64,000 nucleotides of DNA from Pseudo-nitzschia pungens (GCA_037355855.1 CM074762.1:1302001-1366000), one strand, 5' to 3'; counted from the stretch's first letter, positions 1 to 10,696 are shown. A program made the numbers and translations. Notes: generated from the sequence alone by a model not told the origin.

Positions 1-1699
1 ATCCTTTCTTTGGCTTTGAAACCTTGTCCTCGCTCTTATTTCCCTTCTTTCTTGACACTGCTGCTGCTGTATTGCCTACTACTAGTGATAAAGATCATAC
101 ACCAGCTCGAACACCCTTCATCGTCATGTTCAGCAAAACAAGCAGTAAGCAGCACTAGCTACTAGTAGTAATACTACCACTAGTACTACTAGCACCACTA
201 GTAGTCCCACATCCTCAATCAAACACTAGTACTTCTACTAGTAGTAGTAATAGAAGAAGTAGTTCATCTATCTAATGACATTCTTGTGAGAAGAAAAATC
301 GTTACAAGTTGTTAGTCAGACAAATGATCTACTACTGTTGTACTTCTACAAATACTAGTAGTAATACTAGTACTTCCATCTTGTAACTCTAGTCACTCCT
401 ACTCACTACAACAAAAAAGTACGAGTAACCTTGCCCACTACTAGCTAGTACTAAACGCTTCCGCATTGTGATGATATCATGAATCATAGTACTTCTACAT
501 ATTTTCCTTACATGCTTAATACGAAACTGCCTGAATGGCAGAGGAGTGCCGCCAGTAAATACTCGTCATTAGCACGAAGTACTAAGACTTACATGTGATA
601 CAACATGATACAGTATCTTACAAGTAAGGTAATGTTGTAATACGAGTAACGTTATTTTTATGATGATGTAGTGATCATCAGCGCCTTACCGTAAACCTTA
701 CGGTATTTCGTGTACCTTGTGTATCAGGGACTCCAGATTTTTGAATGGAAACCTCGAAACCCCCAGTCAAAACAAAAACAATGGACTGTAGATCCAAACA
801 ATGGCTATTCTACTCGTGCCGTGCTGTGGTCTTCTTGATTTTACGTACCGTGTGTTTTCAGTGTTGAGAGGTCAACGAATTAACAAATGATGAGTCTTCC
901 ATATTTCGTAGCGGTGGAGCGGTCAAGCTTGATAATCGGATCTGCACGGCCGTCGGGAAGTGATAATAGCGCTGCTATTGGTTGCAACGTAGGTAAACGG
1001 AGAAGGCTCCTTCCGCACAGCAACGCGGAATCTAAAATTTCCGTTCCTTGTTGCTAAAAGCTACGAGTGAGAGCGATTCAACACGAGTTGGGAGAGGGAG
1101 CTCCCACTCCTGTACACTTTGCTCTAGAGAAGTACTTCCGAGTTTTAGAACAGCAGGCGCAAAGGTTATCTCGGAGCAGCCACGTTCGCTCTCTAGGCGA
1201 TGTTCATCCTGGCGATTCATCTTCACGAAGAAGTGTTGGGCTAGGCGTTCTATTTTTGAGGCACATCATGGATTGTGTCTGATCTAATGCCGGGATCGTT
1301 CAACAAGTACCCTGTGCATTGCCGCGCCGGCGGCTTCAGCCTACTCGGTTACCTACAAAAAACTCAATTGTAGCAGTGGTGAAAAGTGAGTTTCCTTTAT
1401 TGGCATGCAGCGATTGGAGTCTACACGATCAAGGGTTGGAAGTGAATTGAAAGTCTTATGGAGTTCTCTTCTGTGAGACGCAGCAGCATACAATGCTCAA
1501 ACTGCTAATAATACTTCACTATTTTGTTCTAGGGCATTGAATTCTTCATTGACTGCTCTGGATACAATATCACAATGACAACAAAATCAATAACGCCAGT
1601 GCACAGCTGAGAGATCCATTCATTTTCAAGTTGGATATATAGAGAGAAAGGAGTTGAAAGTTATACACGTCATTCAATCCGACGAAGAACAACGAGAAG
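1..1699. other. Gene-free left flank with ACTAGT-rich DNA
   Basis: No convincing coding frame. Bases about 150-460 are low-complexity DNA built from ACTAGT, TAGTAG and related trinucleotide words. A CCTTAC/GTAAGG-rich patch lies near 600-710. Short open frames at 1030-1290 overlap one another on both strands and look like noise. The last 100 bases are presumably the promoter and leader of the gene starting at 1700. Confidence 0.6.
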
Positions 1700-3817
1700 A
1701 TGACGGAACGTCCCATCGACACCGACTTCAATCATGGTTTGGAATCCGGTGACAAGCGATCTGATCTTCCCGTAACGTCGCACTGTCACTCCGTTCGTGT
1801 GATGCGTCGTGCCCCACGCAAGAAAGTTCCAAAACCTCCCAAAACTATGAACAAGAAACCCCACCTTCTTCCTTCTCAACAAGTCCATGATCGAAACGGC
1901 GGTTGTGAACGAATGGATATTGATCATGAGGACTTCCAGCAACACCAACAAGGTTCAGTGGAATGTTTGGTGAGCAATAATGCTGTCCAGCTTACTCGCG
2001 ACAATGACTCAAAAATCCAATCTGGTGCAGCCCCTATCATAGCTACTACAGCCTCCAACTGCTTGTCAGCAATGAATAAACCACTCGAAACTCGTTTCGC
2101 TTCTACTCCATTCACAGAAAATACCATGACGTCGAATGAAAATTCGAGTCTTCCTCTCTCTACAGATCCAAAAACGATCGATAGGAGACTAGAGGACAAC
2201 AACGACTCTTGCTACGAAAGTGTTGTTCTAAAGGGGATCCATTCTTACGACAAAGCGAATCGAGCGTTATTGATAGACGGTGTTTGGGGATGCAATCCGG
2301 TTTCAAACAACACCGATTCAGTTGACCCTCACCAATCTTTTCACCTTGAGTGTTCTCTCAGCGCGAAAGAAGACACAACGCCATTGAAATTAGATGGAAT
2401 GACTCATGTCTATCATGGTTCGTTCACGTTCCGAAACGTTACGAGGACTCCGAATGGACGTATGAAGAAGGTCAACGGCCGCACAGTAGACGAGTCCGGA
2501 GTAGAGATAACATTCTCAAAGACGGACAATGGAAATTTCGATGTATTTGGTAGAGGAAACAACGAAATTGGGGACTTTCAATTGACCGGCACCGCCATTG
2601 CCACAGACAAAGAAAACGAGTATAGAATTACGATGACCAAACAGTATTTCTGCCTCCGTTCTATTCTAAAGCCGAGTAATAAAAATGACAAGGTTGAAAT
2701 TTTGAGTCTCTCTAGTGACAAAGTGAAACGAAGGGTCCTCGATCCATCTCGAAGTAAACTGAAAGAGAACCATTCCGCAGAAAACCCAAAGCTTCACCAG
2801 CAGGGATTATCAAATCCAACTGCAGTTTTTCCCCCTGGACAGGATTCTCAACTGGACATTGCAACCGACGTCTATGGTTGTCGAAAACCACAGATTTTCA
2901 AAAGGTTTCTTTTGAAGCTTGGCAAAGCTCTTACTTGTGAGCAAAGGACCGATTGCCAGCACGGTCCTGCATGTGTGCATTTAAAAAATCTTTGGAAACG
3001 TCACATTTCCAATTGTCACAGCAAGAACTGCAGTGTGTTCCACTGCACCAAGTACAGGCAAATGCTGAGTCACTTTGATAATTGCACATCCTACTCGTGT
3101 CAATTTTGCGCTCCAATCATTCGAAAGGGAAGAACTTGGTTGATGGCACGGAGGAACGTGAATTCAGAGCAAGCCGAGGTGTCGGGAAAGACCAACCTGG
3201 CGATATCAGACTCGGCAACGCCCCCAACATTGTTTCAGAAAGAAATAGTATTTCACACAAACTTTATTGGATTAGAAATCACACCGAGATCCAATCGCTT
3301 TGTGGTTACGAAAGTCATAGGATCAGAATATGCAGGAAGGGTTTTTCTTGGAGACGAATTAACTCACATAGGGGCCGTCGAAGTGCGCAATGAATCCAAA
3401 ACATTCTTTCAAACAGTTATCTCAAAATCTTCAAGACCGATATCCATCAAGTTCACTTCCTCTGATAATATTTCTAATGAGCCAAATAGGGGTATCGAGG
3501 AAGAACCCAACTCACAGGTTCGTCCGCTCGAGAAACTCAATGCAACCCCTGCCAACAGCTTAGTCCAATCAAATACATCTACACAAACGACATCAACAAC
3601 GATCACCGAGAGACCTCCTTTTGGTTCCGTTACTGGTGGCAACGTAGGGAGAAAGAACACACATAGACATGATTTCTGCACTGGGGACGAAGAACACGAT
3701 CGGATCGAACACGACCAAGACAGTTGCGAATGCCGTTTCAACGCGGAATCGAAAAATGGCCAAAACCAAAACATGCAAGACCAGTTTTCCGACCATACAG
3801 CAACTCCAAAACTATGA
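1700..3817 (+). CDS. TAZ zinc-finger protein with a PDZ-like domain
   Basis: A 705-residue frame beginning at the first ATG after a purine-rich leader. Residues about 1-170 are low complexity. Residues about 175-320 form a beta-rich domain (VLKGIHSYD... GVWG ... YHGSF ... GVEITF ... GNNEIGDFQLTG) that recurs in the broken gene downstream. Residues about 405-472 match a TAZ zinc finger: the Cys/His ladder runs from C413 to C470 and includes HLKNLWKRH, CSVFHC and CQFC, as in CBP/p300-type adaptors that bind transcription-factor peptides. Residues about 515-592 resemble a PDZ fold (GLEITP ... VVTKVIGSEYAGRVFLGDEL). No HAT domain or bromodomain is present, so this is not a full CBP homologue. A nuclear adaptor role is inference. 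The tail is Ser/Thr- and Asn-rich, and the true C-terminus may lie in another frame beyond 3817. Confidence 0.8.
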   Translation: MTERPIDTDFNHGLESGDKRSDLPVTSHCHSVRVMRRAPRKKVPKPPKTMNKKPHLLPSQQVHDRNGGCERMDIDHEDFQQHQQGSVECLVSNNAVQLTRDNDSKIQSGAAPIIATTASNCLSAMNKPLETRFASTPFTENTMTSNENSSLPLSTDPKTIDRRLEDNNDSCYESVVLKGIHSYDKANRALLIDGVWGCNPVSNNTDSVDPHQSFHLECSLSAKEDTTPLKLDGMTHVYHGSFTFRNVTRTPNGRMKKVNGRTVDESGVEITFSKTDNGNFDVFGRGNNEIGDFQLTGTAIATDKENEYRITMTKQYFCLRSILKPSNKNDKVEILSLSSDKVKRRVLDPSRSKLKENHSAENPKLHQQGLSNPTAVFPPGQDSQLDIATDVYGCRKPQIFKRFLLKLGKALTCEQRTDCQHGPACVHLKNLWKRHISNCHSKNCSVFHCTKYRQMLSHFDNCTSYSCQFCAPIIRKGRTWLMARRNVNSEQAEVSGKTNLAISDSATPPTLFQKEIVFHTNFIGLEITPRSNRFVVTKVIGSEYAGRVFLGDELTHIGAVEVRNESKTFFQTVISKSSRPISIKFTSSDNISNEPNRGIEEEPNSQVRPLEKLNATPANSLVQSNTSTQTTSTTITERPPFGSVTGGNVGRKNTHRHDFCTGDEEHDRIEHDQDSCECRFNAESKNGQNQNMQDQFSDHTATPKL

Positions 3818-4013
3818 CAAGGAAGGAGGACAAATGGATGGAACTATGTCACAATCTTTATTTCTTATCTTCGAAAAGGAGGATCCTAATCGAAGCACGT
3901 ATAGGGTATTCAATGAACTCCACAAACAGATGACAGTAAGGCAGGAGTTAGTATCGCTAGAAAGTATTCCGAGAGGTTTAAGAACAGTCCCGAGATTTAT
4001 CATCAAAGAATAA
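3669..4013 (+). CDS. Possible +1-frame C-terminal continuation of the TAZ/PDZ gene
   Basis: The frame one base ahead of the TAZ/PDZ gene is open from 3669 to a TAA at 4011-4013. Its second half reads like real protein (FEKEDPNRSTYRVFNELHKQ, then a segment ending PRFIIKE). The upstream frame meets CTA TGA C at 3812-3818. A one-base insertion anywhere in 3669-3814, or a +1 slip at the TGA, would append about 65 residues. There is no ATG of its own in a good context. It could equally be a chance open frame. Confidence 0.35.
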   Translation: MISALGTKNTIGSNTTKTVANAVSTRNRKMAKTKTCKTSFPTIQQLQNYDKEGGQMDGTMSQSLFLIFEKEDPNRSTYRVFNELHKQMTVRQELVSLESIPRGLRTVPRFIIKE

Positions 4014-4297
4014 CCATGATTGCTGCACCGTGAACGTGTGTTGTATATTCCCAATACAAATGTTTATGTGCCAGAAACGAGGAGGTTCATTTGGTTCACT
4101 GCATTCAACACAGAAAATATTATGCCAATACAATCAAAAGAAAAATGTTGTGTTTTATGAATGAATTGAGATGGATCGATTTATCCAATTTATTACGTAG
4201 CAGTTCTTCAAGTTTTTTTCATGAATTCATATGAAACTCACTCACGATTTCGAGCTGATACGTCTGTGTTTCAACAATCTTCTGTTTTCTTCGCTTG

Positions 4298-5276
4298 TCA
4301 TATGACATTCATACGCAATAAAAAACTTTTTACACTCTTGATACTCCTAAATCTCAATCTTTTCCCCGGGCTGTACCAGTATCGATCATACCTGCATTCA
4401 TCGGCCCCTTGATGTCGTTGAAATACCTTTTCGATCCAGCCCACCGGCCATCCACCATCCAGTGCTTGAATCGGATATCCAGAATATATGCACTTGTTCG
4501 TTGTGATCGTATTGGAAGGGGAACCTTTGGATTGCTTCCCGCGGATCACATGCGATTGAGTCCTTTATCGTTTTTCAACATACATTTGATAGACATGCTT
4601 TTCACTGAGGACACAGGGTCTAGCTTTTCCAATGATGACAAAGGTTTCCAAAGTGTTCGTACCCAACCCAGACACCAAAAGTATCCTATCCTCTTTTTTT
4701 TCGTGATCATCCCTGCGCAGTGTAAATGTTAATTGGACATCACTTTCAAAAACAACGTTGCTGCGATAACACGTTTCATCCCTGGGTGTTGAACAACAGT
4801 TCGTTATCACAAAAAAATCCGGTATATTCTCCGTTCATGGATGCCGTTATGCTTGGATCTTCTCCGTCACGAAGAATGTGTGTGAGCTCGAACTGTTGGG
4901 ATGGTATGAATTCGGACAGGGGATGATGCCAAGCTCCACGAATTACGTGTTTTTGCTAATCAGCATCGTAGGAAATCGTTCCTTCTAGTATCACAGATTC
5001 GGTTGCCGGTTGCGCTTGATTTCCAGCGTTTATCGTCTGGGTTTCACATGGATCAACTCGATTCCTTAAAGCTGCGATCCTCTTGGATTTGGACGTAGAC
5101 ACCGACTTGGTATTGGTGCCTGCAAATGTTATTGTTGTGTCTTCTTCGACTAGACGTATTGAATCGCCACTAACACGATTTTGACTGCTTGTGACTATTG
5201 TCCTTTCCTTTTCCGTGGCACTATGCAGTCGACTTGCCCCATTGCTCTTTGACACGGCTGGCGGTGTGTATGATTT
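4298..5276 (-). pseudogene. Broken 3' half of the Myb gene: SYD/W domain and MBD-like domain
   Basis: Immediately after the TAA at 5277-5279 the same frame continues (KSYTPPAVSKSNG...) to a TAG at 4956-4958, then in frame again (QKHVIRGAWHHPLSEF ... NGEYTGFFCDNELLF) to a TGA at 4776-4778. The next frame (+1) carries on the same domain (ESDVQLTFTLRRD ... ILLVSGLGTNTLETF) to a TAA at 4565-4567. In that frame an MBD-like domain follows (GGWPVGWIEKVFQRHQG ... YDRYWYSPGKRLRFRS). Order and spacing of the first domain match residues 175-320 of the TAZ/PDZ protein. The original gene therefore probably encoded Cys motif, Myb, SYD/W domain and MBD-like domain. Three in-frame stops and one frame change suggest decay; readthrough is less likely. 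Confidence 0.65.
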
Positions 5277-7016
5277 TTAATTTGATCTAGTTCTAGTGCT
5301 CGTTTGGTAAGGCACCCCTGCATACTTGGTTGGTTCCCCACGCCAATAAGGACCCAAGGTCCCAAATGCTTCGGATGCCGTTGTCTGACTTGGTGAAATG
5401 AGGGATGATCTGGTGTGGTGCGGTGTTCGAGTCACGTGTTGCTTGCACTTATTCCCTTCTGTCGAATTCGACTGGGGAAGACTCGTTGCGTTTCGACGAC
5501 TTTCGGGGTTTGAAAAGGACAACCTAGGATTCGGATCATGTCTAGACCTTTTGATGGCTTTCGTCACTACGTTTTCATTGATCTTGGAAGACGGTGGTCT
5601 TCCTCGTTTTGGTCCTGTCATACTTGCAAAGGGCTGTGACAGCCTCTTTCTTTCAAGTATGATACTCGACGGTATCCTTGGAACTCCTCCCTCCAAGGAA
5701 TCGACAAGATTGAGTCCTTTTTGTACCATGGTCTTTCTTGGAGAGGATCTGGCTGAGATCGAATGATCCTTCTTCGAGTGTGTGGTTTGTGGAATTGTAC
5801 TGGTTGGAACTTTTCCCTGTTTTTTGTTGTCTTCAGCTTGGGTCCCTCTGTATTCCAAAGCAAGAAGACAACCTTCGATGTCCCCTTTGTTGATCAAGAA
5901 TCGACCTCCCTCATCTACAACAGGAATGTTGGCATTGCCACGTTTTGATTTGAGATACCTTTCAAGCTTTTTCTTCACTGTTCCGTGCCAATGGTACATG
6001 ATTGTTTTTCTACCACGACCGGCAATCTTGGGGGCAATTTCTGTCCATCGATTTCCGAAACGCATTTGACTTTCTATAAGTATTCGATGTTCCTCGATAG
6101 TCCATCTCACTGACTTCTTGATGTTTGGGTTTGTCTTGCCATTTTTATCTGGAGATGGCAACTTCGGTCCTCTTTTTCTGAGAGAAGTATGGGACGGAGC
6201 AGATTTCACTGCGCCCCAAGAGGATCCCGGTTCACTTACCCTAGGGGATGCGGAAGGCAGTGGAGATAACATGAGAATATGATACGGAGTAGGACGAGCG
6301 GCTTCTCCTCTGGTGTTTGCCGTCTGATCACTACTGGAAGACCTTGACTTGGGATCGGAATGAATAAGGCGAGATGGTGCACGCAGCTGCCTCCTGGGGC
6401 GTAGAGTAGTTCTTCGAATCTGCACGGATTTTCGTTTCAAGCGCGAAGCCTCATTTCTGTGTTCCGCAAAGCAATGCGGTTCTCCCTTATTCTCCACAAA
6501 GGTCCACTTGGGACACTCGGAGGCCCGAACATCGCAAATATAGCAAAAGCATTGGGGGCAAAAGCGGTATGGATTGTTCGAAAAGTCAAATTTTTGGCAA
6601 TCTTCACGGCGGTGGGGGAAATCGATAAAGGGATTGCCCCCGCTGTGGCTTTCTCCGATCAATTCTACTCCATCCTCGTCGTTATGGTGGTTCACTTCAA
6701 AGGATCCAACCGGCCGACACATACCTCTATAGTTTTTCGAATTGGTCCGATTCATTGCTGCGACTTCTCCATCAGCAGCTTCGGCTTGTTGATCTCGGAT
6801 TTCGACATCCTCGTTAACGATGCTTGTGTTTTTGGGATTCGAGGATAAACTTGGATCCTTCTCTGACTCAGATGTACGTGTGGGGGCGAACAGTGCAACA
6901 GGTGCTTGGCGTACAAGTCGAACAGGATTGACCGCCTCCACCTCATTCTCATTGTCTGAATCGCCTATTGCGGTGAGATCGAACCAATCCTGCAAACCCG
7001 ATCGAGTGTTTGGCAT
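5277..7016 (-). CDS. Myb/SANT-domain protein with RIN13-like Cys motif, probably truncated
   Basis: A 579-residue frame from the ATG at 7014-7016. Residues about 135-195 hold a compact motif (REDCQKFDF ... FCPQCFCYICD ... CPKW ... PHCFAEH), resembling the DC-x-CHCYVCD-x-HC pattern of plant RPM1-interacting protein 13. Residues about 300-355 are a single Myb/SANT repeat (VRWTIEEHRILIESQMRFG ... WTEIAPKIAGR ... MYHWHGTVKKKL), so DNA or chromatin binding is likely. The rest is basic and Ser/Pro-rich. The TAA at 5277-5279 looks premature, because the same frame stays open beyond it for about 105 codons and enters a conserved domain (see 4298-5276). The neighbour at 8144-10696 is a decayed relative with a similar start (MPNTRSG versus MPKTFPS) and the same ATG context. 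Confidence 0.75.
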   Translation of the reverse strand: MPNTRSGLQDWFDLTAIGDSDNENEVEAVNPVRLVRQAPVALFAPTRTSESEKDPSLSSNPKNTSIVNEDVEIRDQQAEAADGEVAAMNRTNSKNYRGMCRPVGSFEVNHHNDEDGVELIGESHSGGNPFIDFPHRREDCQKFDFSNNPYRFCPQCFCYICDVRASECPKWTFVENKGEPHCFAEHRNEASRLKRKSVQIRRTTLRPRRQLRAPSRLIHSDPKSRSSSSDQTANTRGEAARPTPYHILMLSPLPSASPRVSEPGSSWGAVKSAPSHTSLRKRGPKLPSPDKNGKTNPNIKKSVRWTIEEHRILIESQMRFGNRWTEIAPKIAGRGRKTIMYHWHGTVKKKLERYLKSKRGNANIPVVDEGGRFLINKGDIEGCLLALEYRGTQAEDNKKQGKVPTSTIPQTTHSKKDHSISARSSPRKTMVQKGLNLVDSLEGGVPRIPSSIILERKRLSQPFASMTGPKRGRPPSSKINENVVTKAIKRSRHDPNPRLSFSNPESRRNATSLPQSNSTEGNKCKQHVTRTPHHTRSSLISPSQTTASEAFGTLGPYWRGEPTKYAGVPYQTSTRTRSN

Positions 7017-8143
7017 GGTTTCAAGCCTGGTGTGATTGCCACTTTGTTGTATTGGAGATGTTATACAGCAACTGAAAAGTCGAATAGATGTAGCCTACTT
7101 TGCTTTCGGTGGCAATCAAGCAAATCTAAACTATGCTTTCCCAACGAGCTCACAAGAATCGATTACAATTGAGAATTGACAAGTGACAATGGCATAACCG
7201 AAACCTACTTCAGGTTTGGCATTCCTCAACTGTTACAATTGGAAGATTGTGAACAATAATCGAAGTAATGTAGTCGGTAAAACAAAACGATATTGCCATC
7301 AAAACTACGGCATCTAGTTAGTACTAGTTCTTAGAACAAACACTATTATGTACGGTATTAAAACCAAAAAGTGCGCTGATCGCTGTGACAGGGCTATTAT
7401 TATTACAACATAATGTGACACAATTATTCGGAAGTCTAACTCATGAGTTGGACCTCTTAGTCTTCGAATGTGTCAGCATTAATGTACCGTAAACCTTACA
7501 TAACTACTTACCTCTGCATCAAAAAAAGTATTTTTCGCGTTCCAATGGCCGTAAAATTAGACAGACAGGAGGTGCATAAACCTTACCGAACTCAAAATAC
7601 CCTGCCAACCTACGTACTACTACTAGTAGTACTACTACTTCGTACTACTACAACTAGCTATTAGTAGTAGTACTCTACTGCCTCGCTTTGGAATCACAGC
7701 TCATTCGTGCATTTTGAACGCTTGCTGTTGATTGATTGATTGATTGCATGTACCAGTGCACTGATTGCCTTGATTGGTTGTTTGGTCAACACAACAAGCA
7801 ACAGCAAAGAGCTACTACATCATAGCACTATTGTAGCAGTTGATGGTGGAAGAACCAACAACAACAAGTTGAAAGTTGCTCGCGTCAGACAGGGAGGAGA
7901 GGAAAGATGACGAACAAATGCGCCTATACTAGTTGAGAACAAGAAAAAGGCGGTTCAAACAACCAGGAGCAGCAGCAGTAACACTACTACTAGCTACCGG
8001 TAGGAGTGTTGGTTTGTGTCACTCAAGTCTAAAGAACTCGCTATCGTCAGCATGATGCTGGAAAGACACGCTGGAGGTATGGAGGAGGATATGGTCGGTC
8101 ACAATTCAAATGGAGCACCTGCCTAATTTTCAGAACGAACGAC
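7017..8143. other. Gene-free spacer with ACTAGTA island
   Basis: No supported gene. There is a run of ACTAGTAGTA-type words at about 7615-7670, a TGAT microsatellite near 7730-7745, and a TACCGTAAACCTTAC word near 7486-7500 like those in other intergenic regions here. Confidence 0.6.
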
Positions 8144-10696
8144 CTAATGGTAGGGATGATTGTAATCATCGTGGTTTTTTGGAGCACCTCTTGGAGTAAC
8201 CTTTCCCGGTCCACACTTCAATCTTGGTGCATAGTGACAGGCTATTTTAGCTATATCAATGCCGTATAAACTTTGAAAACACCTTTGACACGGATACCAT
8301 CCAGAAACATTTTCTTCTATTAGTATGGCACAAATGGCAGTTTTCTTTCAGCTTTTTCTGCTGCTTCAGGTAGTCATAAAGTGCATCGCCATACACATCG
8401 CTCATGCTACTGGTAACAATAATCATTGCTTCGAGTGCTGCGTTGGAAAATCCAGCTCTTCCTTTTCGGTCTAGTTCATCCTGCAGATTTTGTTGATGTG
8501 CAATATTAGTTTTGCGTTTCTTCTTGGAGTCTGATAGTCCCTGTGATTCTTTTTCGACCGGATGGTATATACACGAGAATTTGTTCTGTTGGCGTTTTCG
8601 GCATGGGCGACCACCTGAACAACTTCTGGGCCAGCAATTTACACAGACAAAGTTGATGTAAGCACGGTTATGACGATGAGCGAATATTTTGACGGAACAT
8701 GCATTGATTTCTCGGACTGTGAGTTACGCGTATCTAGCATCTCTGGTGAAGATAGTGGCTCTAGGGAGTATCCCAATAGGTTGGTTGGCGGCTTTACTAT
8801 GAGCCGAGAAAACGCCTTGGTTGTGAGCTGGGAGAACACTTCATTTCTGAGCTGTAAAATCTCTTCCTTTTCTCTTTCGCTCACTGTAGTTCACGAACAA
8901 GTTTTCATCGAGGCAACGCGAGTCACATTCCAAGCCCATGACTCAAGGTAGTTCTTGTTGTGTCTTCTTTTCACTCCGCTTTGGAACTGCGATGCATTTG
9001 CAAAGGTCTTCAAATGAAAATCCTGTTTCTTCAACAACGTTGGCGAGCACATTTCCCGCTGTTTCGGGATCCAATTCCGAGCATTGCTTTTCATTTTCAA
9101 TTGGAAGCTCGTCTACTTGTGCCCTGCCTTTCAGATCTTGTTCGAGTCCTGATACATTGGCATGCTTCTTTCCGCTTACATTTTGTTTTCGTGGTGGCGA
9201 CGTTTTTCGATCACGCATAGAAATTATCCGAGCCTTTCGTTGATACAAGGGATATCGCGTTTTTCCCTGACTTTCCATCCACGATATCTTTTTCCGACAT
9301 CGAAGAATGTGTTGCCAAGGGTGCTCATCTGTCATCATACAGTTTTGGGACATTGTTGGGGCCTGTTTTAGATATATGTTCCCCTTGGAACTAGGTAGCT
9401 GAATCGAACAAGCTTCTGATCTCTTACGGTAGTCCCCTCCACTCTCAGCACTCTGTCTCTGTTATCCATGTTAGGTGCAAATAATGAACTAGTTCTACTT
9501 GGAGAAGCCTTCTTTGCACACTCATTAATTCCTATTTTTGCATCGTACGCAAGTTGTGGATGGAACGACATTATCATTTTTGCGATGAATCGAGGTCGCG
9601 CATCTCGCACTGCCTATTTCATTTCCTTCCCTGTGGAAGAAACCTTAATCTACTAGGCATGCAGCATCTTCTCCTTGTTCATTGGGACTCAATTCATGAG
9701 TCTCTCGTCCGCTACGACCCCCAACATGTTGGAAGCGTTCCACACGCATTCTCTCTTTGCCTCCATGCGTTGCAAAACCACTGATGCGTCCCTTCTTTAA
9801 TTTTGGCAAATAGTAGTTCCTCGTAGGTCTCTGTGCAATATGTACATGGACGTTGGCCATCACACTCTTTTCTCTTCGTAGTGCACATGATGCAGGAACA
9901 TCTAACTTTTCCCTTGGCACGAATGTATGCAAAAGCCTCGTCGGAACATGTCTCAAGCTCCCGTTCGGTGAAAACTCGGTTGAGTTGCTCTGCTGTATAT
10001 GGCGGTTCTGGTAGGGTGGCTTTGTTTTCAAAAGCTTCCTCTTCGTCCAACTCATTTTCTTAACCTGTTTTGCCGCATTCTTCTGAATCATAACGATAGG
10101 ACGGTCGGCATTTTCATTCGCTGGCTCAAAAATGTCTTCGGAATGACATGGCCATTGTCCATTGTCAACTGAATGTTTCTCTGTGATATTTGGGCAGCTG
10201 CGAGGATTTGAGTTTCGGTCTCGAGGCGTCGCTGCCATGCGGCCAAAAGCAGTGCGGTTCGCACTTGTCCTTCACAAGCATCCACTCGGTGCATTCTGAA
10301 ACCCGAACATTGCAGATGGAACACCAACATTTTGGGCAAAAACTCTGTGGATCACTGGAATTGTCAAACATCTTGCAATCTTCTCGAGGATGCGGAGTAC
10401 CCCCAAATGCCATACGCCAGAATTTTCCCCTGCAAGGGGCTCGGCGGGTCGATGGTTCTTTTTGGGTTTCGTTTCAGCTGTGTTTATCACGACGTTTCTG
10501 CGACAAGCCCCAACCTGGCCTTTTGTGTTGACTTGATCACAATTCGTTGCCACTCCATTACAGCTGGGAGCAGAAGACGCACCCGGATCTTCTCTGGTAG
10601 TAGTAGTACTGATACAGATCTCTTCTCATCGTCCGCATCGTCTGCTCCCTTGAGGTCAATCAAACCCTCCGCCTTTGATGGAAAAGTCTTCGGCAT
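8144..10696 (-). pseudogene. Frameshifted relative of the Myb/Cys-motif gene
   Basis: Protein-like segments follow one another on the minus strand but change frame at least six times. The start at 10694-10696 reads MPKTFPSKAEGLIDLKG, like the neighbour's MPNTRSG. A copy of the Cys motif lies in another frame at about 10200-10400 (REDCKMFDNSS ... FCPKCWCSICN ... PHCF). A second Cys cluster lies at 9712-10050 (CSCIMCTTKRKECDGQRPC). A third lies at 8540-8660 (FVCVNCWPRSCSGGRPCRK), followed by a helical stretch (GFSNAALEAMIIVTSS) and a last Cys-rich piece ending near 8144 (GWYPCQRCFQSLYGIDIAKI, then LKCGPGK). The spacing CX2CX6CX5CX2C in the second cluster resembles a Zn2Cys6-type ladder but lacks a final Cys at the usual distance. 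Some frame changes could be introns, but most occur over a few bases, so I call it decayed. Confidence 0.6.

Noticed and set aside
4298..7016. Stop-codon reassignment (TAA/TAG as Gln)
   Set aside because: Other genes in the window end normally at TAA, TAG and TGA, and the same region also has a frame change; decay is simpler.
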